64,000 bases of DNA, taken from NCBI GenBank assembly GCA_036504445.1, contig DASXVE010000019.1:62001-126000 (forward strand), given 5' to 3'. How positions within the stretch are numbered: position 1 is the stretch's first letter; every line of letters begins with the position of its first letter. Made by a program: the position numbers and the translations under genes. Source of the stretch: Candidatus Aquicultor sp. (GTDB taxonomy: Bacteria; Actinomycetota; Aquicultoria; Aquicultorales; Aquicultoraceae). The notes beneath the pieces were generated by a model. That model did not search any database and was not told the DNA's origin. It worked only from the letters and a program-made list of their open reading frames with translations. Positions 18,277 to 26,596 of this stretch are shown here, piece after piece.

Positions 18277-19548
18277 TTACTTTATTGTCTCAAGAAATGC
18301 CTCGACTCGAGTTGAGAGCTGCCCCGCATCTTCCATACTATAATCAGTCTCAATCTTTAAGACCGGAATATTCGCGTCTTTGAGAGCCTTCTCAACACTA
18401 TTATACTCGACCGTAAACGGATCGCAGAACTGCAGGGAGTAATGAATGACGCCGTCTACATTATAATCTTCAACTAATTTCTTGATATTATCAATGCGCT
18501 CTTTGTTTGGCGTAAAGCAAGCACAGTCGAGCTTCATATAGCGATCGGCAATTGCCTTGATCTTAGCCTCTTCCGTTGTGGCCGTCGCATCAACCATATC
18601 TCTGAAGTAACGATGGCCGATACATGATTCCTCGGCTACGATAATGGCGCCGGCCGATTCCACGATAAATGGCAATTTCCAGTTCGGAACCGCCATCGGA
18701 CAACCGGACATGAGAATTCTCGGTGCGTTTGCCGGAGCAACGCCTTTACCCTCGACTACCCTTTGCTCGAGCTCTGCGGCGATCTTGTTAACTGAATCGG
18801 TAAAGCGTATCGGATCATCATAGAATGCTACCTGCTGGATAAGGAGCGCATCCCTACCGCTGATCGGAGCCGGGTTTGCTTTTCTGGCATCGTTCATGCG
18901 CTTAAGCGCGGCACGCTTCGCGTTGACGATCCCAATTCCCTTTGCGAGCGCTTCGGCGTCGATGGTGTTACCGGTGAGCTCTTCTACTTTGTTTTTGAAT
19001 TTCTCGACCTCTTTGAGCCACAGCTCGTGGCTCGCCTCGTCTTTCATCTGCGGCGTGTGCATAGTATATACATTGGTGTATTCACCAAGCACTTCATAAG
19101 CTTTTTTCTTGCCATCGCAAGTGGTCTCGCCGACAATCATGTCGCTCGACTCGAAATACGGACAGACTTTGCCGAGTTTAAAGCTCATAAACGATTTAAT
19201 GAGCGGACACAGATTTCTTGGTAGAACAGCGTCTGCCTCAGGGCTCGGCCAATCGGCGCCACCGCAGATACCAACACATGCCGCACCACCGGCAAGTGCG
19301 ATTTCCTCGGGCACATAGAGGCAAAACGTACCCAGCACCTTGCCCCCTGCTTCACGCAGGTCGTTGAGTTCCTTGATTCGAAGCCCATGAATCTCTGACA
19401 TGACGAAATCAAGGTACCCCATCCCTTCCGGCCTTTTTGCCTGGCTCGTATAAACGTCGCCGTAGGCTTGTGGGATGACCGCTAGGAGCTGATCGTGTGC
19501 TTCTAAATCAAGCCCCAGCTTTTGCCACATCTTTCGATAATCGGACAT
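18277..19548 (-). CDS. Double-cubane-cluster anaerobic reductase (YjiM/DCCP-like; 2-hydroxyacyl-CoA dehydratase D superfamily)
   Basis: Single large subunit (423 aa) of the HgdB/BcrB/DCCP superfamily. Eleven cysteines lie at 76, 91, 95, 114, 129, 144, 283, 309, 342, 344 and 375, in motifs such as GTFCLYVPEE, RNLCPLIKS, GETTCDGKKK and SGCPM. Classical 2-hydroxyacyl-CoA dehydratases need two different subunits and usually a CoA transferase. Here only one subunit plus an activase is present, as in the DCCP/DCCP-R pair of Carboxydothermus. I infer a homodimeric enzyme with an [8Fe-9S]-type cluster reducing a small unknown substrate. AGGAGG precedes the ATG, and a good promoter and a leader hairpin lie upstream. 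Confidence 0.85.
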   Translation of the reverse strand: MSDYRKMWQKLGLDLEAHDQLLAVIPQAYGDVYTSQAKRPEGMGYLDFVMSEIHGLRIKELNDLREAGGKVLGTFCLYVPEEIALAGGAACVGICGGADWPSPEADAVLPRNLCPLIKSFMSFKLGKVCPYFESSDMIVGETTCDGKKKAYEVLGEYTNVYTMHTPQMKDEASHELWLKEVEKFKNKVEELTGNTIDAEALAKGIGIVNAKRAALKRMNDARKANPAPISGRDALLIQQVAFYDDPIRFTDSVNKIAAELEQRVVEGKGVAPANAPRILMSGCPMAVPNWKLPFIVESAGAIIVAEESCIGHRYFRDMVDATATTEEAKIKAIADRYMKLDCACFTPNKERIDNIKKLVEDYNVDGVIHYSLQFCDPFTVEYNSVEKALKDANIPVLKIETDYSMEDAGQLSTRVEAFLETIK

Positions 19549-19573
19549 TTCCTACCTCCTGGTCGTCTTTCAA

Positions 19574-19597
19574 AAAACCGCGAACACAACCGGTTTT
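19574..19597 (-). promoter_or_regulatory. Terminator-like hairpin in the double-cubane operon leader
   Basis: Arms AAAACCG and CGGTTTT (7 bp) around a 10-nt loop, followed on the minus strand by further Ts (CGGTTTTTTG). It lies between the operon's promoter and its first ribosome binding site, where an attenuator would sit. No competing antiterminator helix was worked out. Confidence 0.4.
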
Positions 19598-19614
19598 GCC
19601 TGATACTAATAGTT

Positions 19615-19643
19615 ATAATAGCATTCCGTTATCAATAGGACAA
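19615..19643 (-). promoter_or_regulatory. Sigma-70-type promoter of the double-cubane operon
   Basis: On the minus strand: -35 TTGTCC (19638-19643), 17-nt spacer, -10 TATTAT (19615-19620) preceded by TGC (extended -10). The predicted start near 19608 gives a leader of about 60 nt containing the hairpin described above. Confidence 0.65.
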
Positions 19644-19835
19644 GTTTATAATCATTATTATATTAGCATATTGTTATTAAATGGTAAGTTATTGATGAAT
19701 CTTGCCGCACAAAAGACAGGATTATAGGAGTATAGCGAAAGTATAGCTTTAGACTTAAAGCATGAGGAAAGACTTAAGAAACCCTGAATCGTGAACTTAG
19801 ATTAGCGATTTGGATGAAGATTGCACGCCGCCGCT

Positions 19836-20207
19836 CTACATAAGATCGAGTTTCTCGGCAATATCGGCAAGCGTAACTGACGCAATGAGCTTGCCGTTAT
19901 CGACCACGGGGAGCCTTGTGAGGCGGTATTTATCCATTATCGAAATGAGCTCGATAATATCCATCTCCGGGTTTGCAACCGGCGGATTAAGCTCCATGAA
20001 TTCCCACACTTTCCTATCGGTTGGAAAGCCCTGTGCTACAACATCATACAGAATATCGGAATCGGTGATGACTCCAAGTAAACGGTCACCATGGGTGACG
20101 AAGAGAAGTGCGGCTCCGCGCTGCAGCATCACTGCCGCAGCGTTTGCAATTGTCGTGGTTGATCTGATTGTTACTAACTCAGCGACCATAATATCTTGAA
20201 CGTGCAT
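19836..20207 (-). CDS. CBS-domain-pair protein
   Basis: 123 residues forming one Bateman module: CBS1 (VQDIMVAELVTIRSTTTIANAAAVM ... LLGVITDSDIL) and CBS2 (VWEFMELNPPVANPEMDIIELISIM ... LIASVTLADI). Such stand-alone modules bind adenine nucleotides and act as energy sensors or regulatory subunits. No partner domain is fused and no obvious target is adjacent. GGAGGAG precedes the ATG. The spacer towards the double-cubane operon shows only a small dyad (19746-19761). Confidence 0.88.
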   Translation of the reverse strand: MHVQDIMVAELVTIRSTTTIANAAAVMLQRGAALLFVTHGDRLLGVITDSDILYDVVAQGFPTDRKVWEFMELNPPVANPEMDIIELISIMDKYRLTRLPVVDNGKLIASVTLADIAEKLDLM

Positions 20208-20319
20208 ACGACTCCTCCGAGAAAAGACACTGGCATATTATAACTGTAATAATATGTAATTATAGAATCGACAAATATTCCTTTGGTCTTGAGTCGTAAA
20301 TTGCCGGTAGAGTGTTTGC

Positions 20320-20583
20320 TTAGTGTTTTCCAAAAATTGCGGCCCAAATGGCAAGAATTACGATCGCGCCAATTACAGCCAACACGATGCTCGTGGTGTT
20401 AATACCTGTTATACTGCTGCCGTTGATGGCTTTCCCGATGTAGCCACCGATTACTGCGCCAACAATACCAAGAAATACCGTGGTAATCACACCGCCCGGT
20501 TGTTTACCCGGGATAAGAAGTTTGGCAATGGCCCCGGCGATAAGACCGAGAATAATCCAAGCTAGAATACTCAAATAAATCAC
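20320..20583 (-). CDS. GlsB/YeaQ/YmgE family small membrane protein
   Basis: 87 residues, three hydrophobic glycine-rich segments: LAWIILGLIAGAIAKLLIPG, TVFLGIVGAVIGGYIGKAI and SIVLAVIGAIVILAIWAAIF. The segment pattern and the PGKQPGG turn identify the 'transglycosylase-associated' family. These proteins are stress-associated in several bacteria, but no biochemical role is established. It lies just downstream of the 56-residue gene, probably co-transcribed. Confidence 0.85.
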   Translation of the reverse strand: MIYLSILAWIILGLIAGAIAKLLIPGKQPGGVITTVFLGIVGAVIGGYIGKAINGSSITGINTTSIVLAVIGAIVILAIWAAIFGKH

Positions 20584-20598
20584 CCTTTAAAACGAAGC

Positions 20599-20769
20599 CT
20601 ACGCTGCTTTGCTCTCGACAATCGAAGCAATCAGGGTATCTATTTTCGCCACAAATAGCTCAGATTCCTTGCTGAAATCCCGATTAATTTTTCTCCCTTC
20701 CTCCACCATGGATTCCCAGGCGTGACATTTTGCATTTGAGCGTGCGAGACCACGTCTTCTCGTGCGCAT
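20599..20769 (-). CDS. Hypothetical 56-residue basic protein
   Basis: A small open frame beginning MRTRRRGLARSNAKCHAWES, followed by an amphipathic helix-like stretch (KESELFVAKIDTLIASIVES). The ATG has a strong ribosome binding site (GGAGGAG, 5 nt spacing), which supports real translation. The frame could open 14 codons earlier, but without a ribosome binding site. No family recognised. Its position 15 nt before the GlsB/YeaQ-like gene suggests a two-gene unit. Confidence 0.55.
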   Translation of the reverse strand: MRTRRRGLARSNAKCHAWESMVEEGRKINRDFSKESELFVAKIDTLIASIVESKAA

Positions 20770-20871
20770 GGTAACTCCTCCAAGACAGGTTATTTCCCAA
20801 ACAACGTCCAACTAAACATATGTTTGATAGCTTGCTTCCTCATTTTACTGAAGTTGCAGAGGTGCTCTCAA

Positions 20872-21405
20872 TTACGCAATTTCCCGATCGCCGAAGCGGT
20901 TGAAATGCACTTTCTCGCGATCGTACTCGCCGGAACGATGCGGTGATTTTTTCTCTGCGGGATAACCCACAGCGATTATGCAGCAAATACCAAAATTATC
21001 TGGAATTTGGAGCAACTTTCGCGCGTAGGTTTCGGCATCTTCAGTATTATGTTGCATACCACGGACTTGTATCCATGAACTTCCAAGGCCCATCTTGGCT
21101 GCCGCAAGGTTTATGTGCTCGGCCGCAACGGAGGCATCTTCGATCCAGGAATTCGATGCCGTTTTATCCGCCAAGACAAGAATATCTATCGGAGCCGATG
21201 CGGCCTGCGCCGAGTATGGTGTCAATGTTCCAATTTCTTTCTTTAAGGGTTCATTGTCAACTACAATGAATTCCCATGATCTCTTACCCCATGCAGACGG
21301 GGCGTACATCGCCGCAAGTAATAATTCCGTGATCTGCTGATCGCTTACAGGCTCGTCGGTAAACTTACGAATTGTTCTGCGGGCTTCCATAGAACGCAAA
21401 GCCAT
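20872..21405 (-). CDS. Nitroreductase-family FMN protein
   Basis: 177 residues. N-terminal FMN-binding signature RRTIRKFTDEPVSDQQITELLLAAMYAPSAWGKRSWEFIVV, dimer helices in the middle, C-terminal GICCIIAVGYPAEKKSPHRSGEYDREKVHF. The family uses NAD(P)H and FMN to reduce nitroaromatics, quinones or other small acceptors; the substrate cannot be told. Transcribed divergently from the Ser/Gly-rich protein gene. Confidence 0.88.
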   Translation of the reverse strand: MALRSMEARRTIRKFTDEPVSDQQITELLLAAMYAPSAWGKRSWEFIVVDNEPLKKEIGTLTPYSAQAASAPIDILVLADKTASNSWIEDASVAAEHINLAAAKMGLGSSWIQVRGMQHNTEDAETYARKLLQIPDNFGICCIIAVGYPAEKKSPHRSGEYDREKVHFNRFGDREIA

Positions 21406-21491
21406 TGGCTATCCCCCATTTCATGCGCAATGACATCCATAAGTTTGATTTACCGCAACACATTTTTTATAAACACACCCGCAATATGCCG

Positions 21492-21507
21492 GTTCGGATT
21501 ACCGAAC
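21492..21507. promoter_or_regulatory. Operator-like dyad in the nitroreductase / secreted-protein divergent region
   Basis: GTTCGG-ATTA-CCGAAC, perfect 6-bp arms with a 4-nt centre. It covers the position of the -35 element of the plus-strand extended -10 promoter, so a bound protein would block or activate it. Which regulator binds is unknown. Confidence 0.4.
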
Positions 21508-21518
21508 ACCGAGTTATT

Positions 21519-21527
21519 TGCTATAAT
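21519..21527 (+). promoter_or_regulatory. Extended -10 promoter of the Ser/Gly-rich protein gene
   Basis: TGCTATAAT on the plus strand: a consensus -10 hexamer with the TGn extension. The -35 is poor (TTACCG at 21499-21504, 17-nt spacing), as is usual for extended -10 promoters. It lies 38 nt upstream of the TTG start. Confidence 0.65.
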
Positions 21528-21564
21528 AGGGGTAGGTTCGAGCGTTTTAATAAAGGAGTGGGCC

Positions 21565-22143
21565 TTGAAAAAAAAGCTGACCTTTAAGAACTTGCTCTAC
21601 TTTATCTCTGCAGCACTTGTTTTTGCCAGCATATATATGTACACCGGTATTGATCACGGCCAAGATCAGCAACTACAATCATCTTCTATCAAATTTACCG
21701 ATCGCCAGAAGAAAGCGAAAAATACCAAGCGCAACCCATACGTAATCTGGAATGGCTCAAACGAAATGCCTCCCGGTCTGGATAATAAAAAAGAGCTGAA
21801 ATCGAACTCATCAGACGATCAGAATTCGACAGCGCAGGGTCAAGGCGGTTCACAATCGCAAGCTTCAAGCAGCGGTGGCATCCAACCTCCCACTCAATCA
21901 ACAGCGCAAGGAGGAAGCTCGTCCGGTATTGATGTTAGTAAAGGCGAGGGTATTACACCGGCTACGCCACCACATGGTGGCAGTTCTCACTCAAGTGGTA
22001 GTAGCTCCGGAAGCGATATGAGCTCACCCGGTGTGGGCTCGAGCGCTGCCGGTGGCAGCGTTACCGAGTTGAACCCTGGCGAAAGCGGCGGTACGGGTGG
22101 CAGCGGCAGCAGTGCGTACGGTGGAGCGGATATGGGCTTTTAA
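21565..22143 (+). CDS. Membrane-anchored Ser/Gly-rich low-complexity surface protein, function unknown
   Basis: 192 residues starting at a TTG, with AAAGGAG 6 nt upstream. A longer frame to 21430 lacks a ribosome binding site and would run through the promoter. MKKKLTFK is followed by one membrane helix (NLLYFISAALVFASIYMY), then a basic stretch (FTDRQKKAKNTKRNPYVIW) and about 120 residues dominated by Ser, Gly, Gln and Pro with no predicted fold. No lipobox, no LPXTG motif. It looks like an extracytoplasmic spacer or wall-embedded protein. No family recognised. Confidence 0.7.
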   Translation: MKKKLTFKNLLYFISAALVFASIYMYTGIDHGQDQQLQSSSIKFTDRQKKAKNTKRNPYVIWNGSNEMPPGLDNKKELKSNSSDDQNSTAQGQGGSQSQASSSGGIQPPTQSTAQGGSSSGIDVSKGEGITPATPPHGGSSHSSGSSSGSDMSSPGVGSSAAGGSVTELNPGESGGTGGSGSSAYGGADMGF

Positions 22144-22156
22144 GCGATAGGAGCTT

Positions 22157-22888
22157 CTAGGATTTCGTTGCGACATGCATAGCAACCGCACCAAACATGA
22201 AATTGCGATAGTTCACTTCAGCCCAACCTGCTTCTTTCATCATCTTCACGAGCTCTTTTTGTGGCGGAAATACCTGAATGCTATCGGATAGATACTTATA
22301 AGCCTCGTAATTATTCGACGCAAGCCTTCCTATGAGCGGCACAACAATCGATAGGTATGCGCGGTATCCGGCTCGGAGGAGCGCATCCTCAGGTTGATTT
22401 GACTCTAAGCAGACGAGTGTGCCGCCAGGTTTCGTGACCCGGCAAAATTCAGCAAGCACCGCTTTATAACCGGGGGTGTTTCGAAGACCCCACCCTATCG
22501 TAATTGCATCAAAAGAATTGTCATCAAAAGGCAGTTGATCGACCGAGGCGGCAATAAAGGTAATGCCCGACTCGATGCCGGCCTTCTCAGCCTTTTCTTT
22601 TGCCTTTTCGAGCATATCCTGGCTAAAATCAACGCCGGTAATTTCCGCCCCTGTTATCGACCTGAGTGCGAACGCAAGGTCACCGGTTCCGGTACATGCA
22701 TCAAGCACTTTAGAACCTGCCGCAGCACCGGTATTTTGCGCGGCGAGCGTACGCCATTTCTTATCCTGGCCGAATGACATAAGATGATTTAGCAGGTCGT
22801 AGCGTTGAGCGATGATATCAAACATATCGCGCACACGCTCAGGTGGTTTAATGGCTTTTTTGGCATAAGGTTTCGTGGTTTCAGTCAT
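22157..22888 (-). CDS. menG: Demethylmenaquinone methyltransferase (MenG/UbiE family)
   Basis: SAM-dependent C-methyltransferase of menaquinone synthesis. Signature 1 is FDIIAQRYDLLNHLMSFGQDKKWR, the SAM motif is VLDACTGTGDLAFAL, and signature 2 includes ITIGWGLRNTPGYKAVLAEFCRVTKPGG. 243 aa. Ubiquinone synthesis is unlikely in this lineage, so a menaquinone role is inferred. No ribosome binding site is visible. A good -10 element ends 7 nt before the ATG, so the message is probably leaderless. It converges with the Ser/Gly-rich gene, 13 nt apart. Confidence 0.93.
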   Translation of the reverse strand: MTETTKPYAKKAIKPPERVRDMFDIIAQRYDLLNHLMSFGQDKKWRTLAAQNTGAAAGSKVLDACTGTGDLAFALRSITGAEITGVDFSQDMLEKAKEKAEKAGIESGITFIAASVDQLPFDDNSFDAITIGWGLRNTPGYKAVLAEFCRVTKPGGTLVCLESNQPEDALLRAGYRAYLSIVVPLIGRLASNNYEAYKYLSDSIQVFPPQKELVKMMKEAGWAEVNYRNFMFGAVAMHVATKS

Positions 22889-22895
22889 AAAATCT

Positions 22896-22923
22896 ACTAT
22901 ACCAGAAGTGCGATTGCGGGCAA
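22896..22923 (-). promoter_or_regulatory. Promoter of menG (leaderless)
   Basis: Minus strand: -35 TTGCCC (22918-22923), 16-nt spacer, -10 TATAGT (22896-22901). Only 7 nt separate the -10 hexamer from the ATG, placing the predicted transcription start at or next to the start codon. Confidence 0.6.
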
Positions 22924-22979
22924 TATAGTATCACCGCTGTAAAAGTGTATCGGAATAATTTGCGCATACCGGTTCATAC

Positions 22980-23011
22980 GTGTAGACAGCGTTGTCATAT
23001 GCTGTTTACAC
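22980..23011 (-). terminator. Hairpin after recD2, possible terminator
   Basis: Arms GTGTAGACAGC and GCTGTTTACAC pair over 11 positions with one mismatch, loop 10 nt, starting 8 nt beyond the recD2 stop codon. There is no clean T-run, so it may terminate inefficiently or only protect the 3' end. Confidence 0.45.
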
Positions 23012-23019
23012 CGATTAAT

Positions 23020-25278
23020 CTATTGCTCACACGCTATGTTTAACGCAGACAACCGTTCGGATAGATATGTAAAGCGTTCCTGAATCTTATTATTTCTTAC
23101 CGCTATCGCGAGCGCCTTCTTGCTGCCTACAATTACTACAAGCTTCTTTCCCCTGGTGATCGCGGTATAGAGTAAGTTGCGCTGGAGCATCATGTAGTGC
23201 TGGGTGTGAAGCGGAAGAATAACGACCGGATACTCACTCCCCTGCGATTTGTGCACCGAGCACGCGTAGGCCAGAACCAACTCGTCGAGTTCAGAGTGTT
23301 CGTACGCCACGCGCCGGTCGTCAAAGTTTACCGTTATGAGCCGTTCAACGTGATCGACCGCTTGGATCGTGCCGATGTCGCCGTTATAGACATCGATGTC
23401 GTAATTATTGCGTATCTGCATGACGCGGTCGCCGACACGAAATACTCGGTTGCCCCTGGTAATTGATTCACCGCGCGGGTTTAAAAGCTCCTGGAGCTCT
23501 TTGTTCAAGTTTGACGTGCCGACAAGGCCCATATGCATCGGAGTCAGCACCTGCATATCGTGCGGTTTGAACTTAAAGCTCTTCGGTATATTTTTTGCGA
23601 TCAGGCTTTTGATCGTCCTTAAGACATCCTCCGGGTTCTCCCGCTCGATTATATAGAAATCGCCCTTAGAGCCTTGTGCCGTTTCATACGGCATGTTCCC
23701 CGAATTAACCTTGTGCGCATTAGTCACGATCATACTTTCCTGCGCCTGGCGAAAAACTTGCGTGAGGCGGATGACGTCGGTGCTGCCCGACGCAATAATA
23801 TCGCGCAACACGTTTCCGGGACCCACTGAAGGAAGCTGGTCGATATCACCGACGAGAATTAATTGGGCTTGAGACGGCAGCGCTTTGAGCACATTGTAAA
23901 AGAGAACAATATCGACCATCGATACTTCATCGAGAATGAGAATATCGGTTTCCAGGGGATTCTCTCGATTCCGTTCAAAGCTAAACGAGCGCGGGCTAAA
24001 TTCGAGCAAGCGGTGAATGGTTTTTGCCTCCATCCGGGTGGCTTCGCTCAGGCGTTTCGCCGCACGTCCGGTTGGAGCGGCCAACAAAACGGTGTGCTCT
24101 TTCCGTGCAAGAATCTGAATGATACCGTTAATCAGAGTGGTTTTCCCCGTACCTGGTCCGCCGGTAATGACCATGACTTTGGCTTGCATAGCGTGGCGTA
24201 TCGCCTGCTTTTGCTGCTCGGCTAGATTTATACGAAACTTTTTCTCAAACCACGCTATCGCTTTTTCACTATCGATATCGACGGATTTCCCTTCCGCTGT
24301 GAGCAGTCGCTCAATCTGTTGAACCGCACCAACTTCTGAAGCATAAAGCGAGCGCAAGTAGATCAGCTCATTTTGGGAACCTGTCGAAAACCCGGTGTTT
24401 ACATCACTAAAGCGGGAGTCCGTCTCGGGCACGGGCTCAGCCGCAACAAGCCCCTGGGCAAGCAATTCATCGATTGCCCGATCGATCATGTTCTCATCGA
24501 TCTCCAGCACTTTCGTGGCGCGCTCGACCAACATACGGCGCGGGCAGCAGACGTGACCGTCCTCACTGACCTCGCCTAACGTATGCAGAATACCGGCTTC
24601 CGCGCGTTGTGGCGAAGTGGGTTCGATTCCAAGGTTAGCGGCGATTTTATCGGCGGTCTTAAAGCCGATGCCGAAAATATCAACCGCCAGGCGGTACGGA
24701 TTATCGCTTACCACATCGATTGCTTTGTTTCCGTAGTATTTATATATCTTAATAGCATAAGTTGTTGTTACGCCATGCGACTGCAAAAAGAGCATAACGT
24801 ATTTTATCTCTTTTTGCTCCTGCCAGGCGGTACATATCCGGTCGGCGCGGACCGCGCCTATGCCGTCGACTTCAGTGAGGCGTTCGGGTTGCTCTTCGAT
24901 AATTTCGAGTGTCTCAAGACCAAAGCTCTTTACCATGCGAGACGCCATGACCGGCCCGATACCCTTAATCATGCCGGAGCCGAGATACTTCTCGATGCCG
25001 ACCAGTGTTGCCGGTTTTACCGTCGTATAGGACTCAACTCTAAATTGCTCACCGTATTTTCGGTCGGTTATCCAGCAGCCGTTCATCCTGATGTTCTCAC
25101 CCGGTTGAACGCCGATAAGGTTGCCGACTGCGGTGACGAGCTCTCGGTAACCACGAATGGCAACGCGCACAACGCTCCAACCGTTTTCTTCGTTGGCGTA
25201 GACGAAGTGCTCCAGGGCACCTTCCAATGTTGTTTTAATTGTGTCTTTACCGTTAAAGGATAACTGATTTTTTTCCAT
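23020..25278 (-). CDS. recD2: RecD2-type ATP-dependent DNA helicase (SF1B)
   Basis: 752 residues. N-terminal OB-like region, then helix-hairpin-helix-rich segment (LGSGMIKGIGPVMASRMV, LTEVDGIGAVRADRI, DIFGIGFKTADKIA) typical of RecD2 rather than RecBCD RecD. The motor follows: Walker A GGPGTGKTTLING, Walker B LILDEVSMVD, motif III VGDIDQLPSVGPG and motif VI YTAITRGKK. 5'-3' helicase acting outside RecBCD in genome stability. 60 nt separate it from the flavodiiron gene upstream. Confidence 0.95.
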   Translation of the reverse strand: MEKNQLSFNGKDTIKTTLEGALEHFVYANEENGWSVVRVAIRGYRELVTAVGNLIGVQPGENIRMNGCWITDRKYGEQFRVESYTTVKPATLVGIEKYLGSGMIKGIGPVMASRMVKSFGLETLEIIEEQPERLTEVDGIGAVRADRICTAWQEQKEIKYVMLFLQSHGVTTTYAIKIYKYYGNKAIDVVSDNPYRLAVDIFGIGFKTADKIAANLGIEPTSPQRAEAGILHTLGEVSEDGHVCCPRRMLVERATKVLEIDENMIDRAIDELLAQGLVAAEPVPETDSRFSDVNTGFSTGSQNELIYLRSLYASEVGAVQQIERLLTAEGKSVDIDSEKAIAWFEKKFRINLAEQQKQAIRHAMQAKVMVITGGPGTGKTTLINGIIQILARKEHTVLLAAPTGRAAKRLSEATRMEAKTIHRLLEFSPRSFSFERNRENPLETDILILDEVSMVDIVLFYNVLKALPSQAQLILVGDIDQLPSVGPGNVLRDIIASGSTDVIRLTQVFRQAQESMIVTNAHKVNSGNMPYETAQGSKGDFYIIERENPEDVLRTIKSLIAKNIPKSFKFKPHDMQVLTPMHMGLVGTSNLNKELQELLNPRGESITRGNRVFRVGDRVMQIRNNYDIDVYNGDIGTIQAVDHVERLITVNFDDRRVAYEHSELDELVLAYACSVHKSQGSEYPVVILPLHTQHYMMLQRNLLYTAITRGKKLVVIVGSKKALAIAVRNNKIQERFTYLSERLSALNIACEQ

Positions 25279-25338
25279 CTTAATGTGTGCTCTTCGATTA
25301 TTATGGTTAGCGATGATTGGCTTTCATTAGTGGGACCG

Positions 25339-26553
25339 CTAGAAATTCTGGTGGTACTCTTTTACTTTTTGGGCAAATTCACGGCCCCAGTTGTAGACCT
25401 GTTCGTGATCCTCTGCCTGCGGCCTAAACTGGACTTCCATCCCGGGTTCAAATTTCTCAAGACCTATTTTATCGATCTCCTCATAAACGCCCTTAACACC
25501 GCCTTTGCCCCAACCGTAGCTGCCAAACGCACCGGCAATCCGGTTCTTCGGCCGCAGCCCTCGCAAGTATGTTAGAAATGCGCTGAGCGTTGGAAACATC
25601 AGATTGTTGAGCGTCGGTGTCCCGATTAAAAAGCCCCGTGACTTATAGAGTTCTTTTATTGCAACGCTCATTGCCGTAGCCCTTAGTTTGATGACCTTGC
25701 AATCAACACCTTCGTCCATAATGCCCTGTGAAATCGGCTCAATCATGAGCTCGGTACTCTGCCACATGGTATCGTAGATAATCGCGACACGCAGATCGGC
25801 TTTGCCGGTAGCAAGGCCAAGGTACCTCTGCAGGATTTTATCCGGGCCTTGGCGCCAGATAACGCCGTGATCTGGCGCGATCATGTCGATTTCCAGCTCG
25901 AGCTTTTGTATCTCTGCAATTTTATTCTTTATGAGCTGGCCGAACGGCATAAGGATGTTTGAGTAATAATCGACGATTGCGTCTTCCAGATCAGCCTCGG
26001 ATTCACTCTCGATATACTCATCGTCGAAGCGCGCGGCTGAAGCGATATGCTGGCCGAATCCATCCTGGCTGAACAGTATCTTATCTTCCTTGATATAGGT
26101 CATCATCGAGTCGGGCCAGTGGAGCATCGGGGTTTCCATAAACAGTAGCGTCCGCTTACCGATTGCAAGGGTATCCCCTGTTTTTACGGTTTTTATGTTC
26201 CACTTTGAGATGTCGAAGAAGCGAGCAAGGCCGTTTTTACCCTTCTCGGTCATATAAACGGTTGCCGTCGGCGCTATCTCGAGAATCTTATCTATGCTTG
26301 TGACATGGTCGTTTTCGATATGGTTAATGACCAGATGTTTGATTTTCACTGGATCGACGATTCTTTTAATATGTGTGATTGTTTCTTTGGCGAAGGTGTA
26401 CTTTACCGTATCGATAAGCGTGATTTCCTCATCCATAATCAAGTAGTTGTTGTAGCTGGTACCTCGCGGCGTTTCATAGCCGTGAAAATCACGAATCGAC
26501 CAATCGAGCGCTCCAACCCAGTACACACCATCTTTTAACTCAACAGCACCCAT
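25339..26553 (-). CDS. Flavodiiron protein (FprA/A-type flavoprotein; O2 or NO reductase)
   Basis: Two-domain class A flavodiiron protein (404 aa). The N-terminal beta-lactamase-like domain has the diiron motif HIENDHVTS, further ligands in MLHWPDSM and DGFG, and H in APDHGVIWR. The C-terminal flavodoxin-like domain includes IIYDTMWQSTELM, GTPTLNN and FGSYGWGKGGVKG. It reduces O2 to water or NO to N2O in anaerobes, fed by rubredoxin or similar. No rubredoxin gene is adjacent. I start at the ATG with AAAGGAG 5 nt upstream rather than six codons earlier. HVTS replaces the commoner HSGS after the diiron motif. Confidence 0.93.
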   Translation of the reverse strand: MGAVELKDGVYWVGALDWSIRDFHGYETPRGTSYNNYLIMDEEITLIDTVKYTFAKETITHIKRIVDPVKIKHLVINHIENDHVTSIDKILEIAPTATVYMTEKGKNGLARFFDISKWNIKTVKTGDTLAIGKRTLLFMETPMLHWPDSMMTYIKEDKILFSQDGFGQHIASAARFDDEYIESESEADLEDAIVDYYSNILMPFGQLIKNKIAEIQKLELEIDMIAPDHGVIWRQGPDKILQRYLGLATGKADLRVAIIYDTMWQSTELMIEPISQGIMDEGVDCKVIKLRATAMSVAIKELYKSRGFLIGTPTLNNLMFPTLSAFLTYLRGLRPKNRIAGAFGSYGWGKGGVKGVYEEIDKIGLEKFEPGMEVQFRPQAEDHEQVYNWGREFAQKVKEYHQNF

Positions 26554-26596
26554 AGACACTCCTTTTAGCATATGCGCAGCAATAATTTCGTTAATC

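Noticed and set aside
18277-19548. Assignment as 2-hydroxyglutaryl-CoA dehydratase
   Set aside because: Only one dehydratase-type subunit and no CoA transferase are present; the double-cubane reductase pair explains the context better.
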